A stretch of DNA of 8,499 nucleotides, taken from the NCBI GenBank assembly GCA_002478505.1, contig DLOP01000146.1:23872-32370 (forward strand), given 5' to 3'. A program made the translations under genes and the position numbers. Below the pieces are notes generated by a model. The model saw only the letters and a program-made list of their open reading frames with translations, was not told the DNA's origin and did not search any database. Below, piece by piece: positions 6,694 through 8,499 of this stretch. Source of the DNA: Lachnospiraceae bacterium UBA7481 (lineage in GTDB: Bacteria > Bacillota > Clostridia > Lachnospirales > Lachnospiraceae). Numbering within the stretch: the first letter of the stretch is position 1; each line of letters opens with the position of its first letter.

Positions 6694-6703
6694 TTCCTCC
6701 TTT
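6694..6703 (-). promoter_or_regulatory. strong orphan Shine-Dalgarno upstream of the possible leader ORF
   Basis: AAAGGAGGAA on the minus strand, one of the best SD matches in the window but about 70 nt from the secreted-protein ATG. The nearest usable start is TTG at 6685, 10 nt after the GGAGG core. Confidence 0.55.
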
Positions 6704-6773
6704 CTCTACCATTTTATAAAATAAAATTGCACAAATACTTTTTTGTCTTAATTTTTCTTTCACCTAATATATT

Positions 6774-6802
6774 ATTTTACATTTTAATTATTGTAAAATC
6801 AA
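6774..6802 (-). promoter_or_regulatory. candidate promoter for the AT-rich unit (proximal)
   Basis: Minus strand TTGATT (6802-6797), 17-nt spacer, TAAAAT (6779-6774). It would start a transcript roughly 80 nt before the leader TTG. The region is so AT-rich that chance matches are expected. Confidence 0.35.
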
Positions 6803-6923
6803 TGTGATCGGGTAGTAAATATTTTAAAATTTGATATCCTGTAGTTTAACGTCCAAATCTATGTATAATACAATTTAACAAATATAAATTTTAAATATAT
6901 TATTTTTATTTCTTTATTTTTAA

Positions 6924-6952
6924 AGCATAACAAATATACAGGGAGAGTTCAA
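6924..6952 (-). promoter_or_regulatory. candidate extended -10 promoter for the AT-rich unit (distal)
   Basis: Minus strand TTGAAC (6952-6947), 17-nt spacer, TATGCT (6929-6924) preceded by TGT, an extended -10 form. Using it would give a 5' UTR of nearly 300 nt before the secreted-protein ATG. The GC-richer TCTCCC core between the boxes stands out in an otherwise AT-only stretch. Confidence 0.35.
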
Positions 6953-7199
6953 GAAAAAGTAGAAAAATTAATATATAAATATTTTATATAAAATTATAAA
7001 TAATAACTATATAATCATAAATGAAATCGAACTGATATAGCGATCATATGAATTGATCTCGGATTTGCAAAAACGTGAATTTTCCTATAAGATTTCAAAT
7101 AAAATTAAATAATAATCTACCAGCAACTGCCAAATCAAAACAATGCAAGAAACTTTCTTTATTATTCATAAAAATTCTGTGAAACCGGCAGATACATTC

Positions 7200-8333
7200 C
7201 TAAAAGATCCCCCGGATCCCTGCATCCGTATCCAATGTGAACATATTATACAGGATCAGTACGTCTGTCACCGTCGGATGCTCTTTTAGAAATGTCGAAG
7301 GTCCTAATTTATAATATCTTGTATCCAGCACATAGATCCTGCTGTAATGATGCGCCAGAAACGGTACAAAGGAGTTGGCATAGCTGTCCTTGATCAGGAC
7401 AAGCTCTCTGTCCGTCAGTGCGTTCTCATTGTTGATCGTGATCAGCGGATGCAGATTATTCAAAAACAGGGAATACATATCCTTTTGCTCCAGATAAGCC
7501 AGATTATATAAGGTATCCGTCACCTCACCGGTATCCTCATAAGCCACTGTAAGCTGATCCTGCTGATGGCTGTAGATCGTGATAGCATCCCCCTGATAGC
7601 TGTAATCATTCACTCTGGAATACGTGGTCCCGCAAAAACTCTCCGTGACTGTCTCAGCATCCCACGCATCAAGGGGAACCGGTTCCCATCCCATCTCATT
7701 GCAGTATTCCTGATAAGCAATATACGCCCCATACGTCGTCCAGTGATGATCTGTATGATAATAAAGCGGCAGTTCATCTTCTTTATGCGCTAGCAACGCC
7801 TCACTGACGTCGATCTTTGGGATACCTGATCCTTCATAGATCGCGTGCGCCGTCTCCATCTGATCCGGCGTCATGGCATAGTCCGGCAGCTTCTCCTGAT
7901 ATACATAGACCGACGTAGGCACCAACAGCAGACGCATCTCCACTCCGGCAGACTCCATCGAATCCGCAAAATTCTTCAGTATTGAGATCGTATCCTCCGT
8001 ATGCTCCGGAACCTGATATGCATCGATCAGATAACCGTCCTCCGCAATAAATACCTGATTGATTTCCTGTCTTCCGGACAATATCTCGACCCTGCTCTTA
8101 CATCCCATAAAGAAATCACGAAACGGAAAATGGTCGCACAGATACCCGTTCAGATCTTCCATATAACTGCCATCTACGATATGTCCCCATGTCAGCTCCG
8201 GCAGCGCTTTCAGATACCTGTTTTCATTTTCCGAAAACTCCTTTTTCGGAAACGCCAAAAACATAACGGATAACGCAAGTACCCCTATGGTAAGAAGAAC
8301 TGATGTAATTGACCTGATTTTCTCGCTTATCAT
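7200..8333 (-). CDS. DHHW-family protein (membrane-anchored SGNH/AlgX-AlgJ-like)
   Basis: 377-aa protein with an uncleaved-looking N-terminal hydrophobic segment (about 8-28) and an extracytoplasmic body. The naming motif sits in YYHTDHHWTTYGAY (191-204; D195, H197, W198). Near the C-terminus is LIKDSYANSF (313-322), where Ser317 fits the nucleophile of the SGNH-type fold. In AlgX and AlgJ the catalytic set is an Asp-x-His pair plus a distal Ser, and the order and spacing here match. Such proteins commonly work with an MBOAT acyltransferase to O-acetylate extracellular polysaccharide. No MBOAT gene is in the window, so it would have to lie to the right or elsewhere. GGAGG lies 9 nt before the ATG at 8333. 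The coding DNA is less AT-rich than the next block. Polymer target unknown; the family call is strong. Confidence 0.88.
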   Translation of the reverse strand: MISEKIRSITSVLLTIGVLALSVMFLAFPKKEFSENENRYLKALPELTWGHIVDGSYMEDLNGYLCDHFPFRDFFMGCKSRVEILSGRQEINQVFIAEDGYLIDAYQVPEHTEDTISILKNFADSMESAGVEMRLLLVPTSVYVYQEKLPDYAMTPDQMETAHAIYEGSGIPKIDVSEALLAHKEDELPLYYHTDHHWTTYGAYIAYQEYCNEMGWEPVPLDAWDAETVTESFCGTTYSRVNDYSYQGDAITIYSHQQDQLTVAYEDTGEVTDTLYNLAYLEQKDMYSLFLNNLHPLITINNENALTDRELVLIKDSYANSFVPFLAHHYSRIYVLDTRYYKLGPSTFLKEHPTVTDVLILYNMFTLDTDAGIRGIF

Positions 8334-8444
8334 CTTAAATTTCCTCCGAAATCACCCGTTCCATATATCTTAAGATTCGAGGTCAAAAGGCACCTTTAAA
8401 AAAATTACATGGCAAGCTGCACATATCATAATCTGTGCATATGC

Positions 8445-8483
8445 ATTGGAAGGAAATTAGAAATTCTTAACATTCCTTCCAAT
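8445..8483. repeat. 11-bp inverted repeat upstream of the DHHW gene
   Basis: ATTGGAAGGAA (8445-8455) and TTCCTTCCAAT (8473-8483) pair perfectly around a 17-nt loop. A second, shorter one, TGCACA/TGTGCA, lies at 8418-8439. Neither has a T-tract on the minus strand. Possible terminator of a gene beyond the right edge or a regulatory structure. No clear promoter for the DHHW gene was found in 8334-8499. Confidence 0.55.
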
Positions 8484-8499
8484 ACCCAGCAATTTCGGA

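Larger units (their letters stand above)
6704..7199. other. AT-rich non-coding region between the DHHW gene and the AT-rich unit
   Basis: About 500 nt with stops in all frames, much more AT-rich than any coding part of the window. It contains the two promoter candidates noted separately. No convincing terminator for the DHHW gene, no tRNA-like fold and no tandem or CRISPR repeat were seen. A small inverted repeat, GATCA/TGATC, lies near 7043-7059. Confidence 0.6.

Noticed and set aside
8334..8499. C-terminal end of an upstream gene in the last bases of the window
   Set aside because: All three minus-strand frames close within about 70 nt and the visible peptides are too short to assign.
1..8499. 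CRISPR array, tRNA or rRNA genes, transposase
   Set aside because: No regularly spaced repeats, no cloverleaf or rRNA-like stretch, and no transposase-like protein were seen on either strand.

Overview
The window looks like a low-to-moderate GC Bacillota chromosome, most likely a Lachnospiraceae-type gut anaerobe. This is inferred from gene content: a DHHW-family protein, a CDP-glycerol glycerophosphotransferase-like protein opening with YIDPGTGS, and a YidC-like/sulfatase fusion. Strong GGAGG-type ribosome sites agree with it. No 16S rRNA or other taxonomic marker is present, so the family level is a guess. All convincing genes lie on the minus strand, so transcription runs right to left.

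Layout in transcription order. (1) 8334-8499: leader region with inverted repeats; any upstream gene lies outside the window. (2) 8333-7200: DHHW-family membrane-anchored SGNH/AlgX-like protein. (3) 7199-6624: very AT-rich non-coding DNA with two promoter candidates and, next to the following gene, a possible 21-codon TTG-started leader ORF behind a strong SD. (4) 6623-5520: secreted protein of unknown function with a signal peptide and a long hydrophobic C-terminal segment. (5) 5519-5396: short spacer with a 14-bp-arm inverted repeat bracketed by 10-nt direct repeats. (6) 5395-4781: small two-TM protein with a predicted extracellular domain, closed by a clear intrinsic terminator at 4676-4704. 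(7) A new promoter (TTGGAA-17-TATAAT) and then 4501-1712: a 929-aa fusion of a YidC/Oxa1-like domain, a polytopic linker and an extracellular alkaline-phosphatase-superfamily (sulfatase/LtaS-like) domain. (8) 1711-1493: a structured intercistronic element with a 20-bp-stem hairpin, a three-way junction and a 23-nt direct repeat. (9) 1492-197: CDP-glycerol glycerophosphotransferase (TagB/TagF-like). (10) 196-1: two hairpins, no gene.

How they may work together (inference). DHHW, the YidC-like/sulfatase fusion and the TagB-like enzyme fit a cell-surface polymer module. TagB-like enzymes add polyol-phosphate units on the cytoplasmic face. LtaS-type enzymes transfer phospho-polyol groups outside. 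DHHW/AlgX-like proteins usually assist extracellular O-acylation together with an MBOAT protein, which is not in this window.

The AT-rich block of about 4.7-7.2 kb has a different base composition and its own promoter candidates and terminator. It looks like an independently acquired two-gene cassette (secreted protein plus membrane partner, perhaps effector and immunity) sitting inside the envelope locus. The most unusual items are the insertase-sulfatase fusion with a lost YidC groove arginine, the AT-rich secreted/membrane pair with its possible leader peptide, and the structured RNA-like element before the TagB-like gene.
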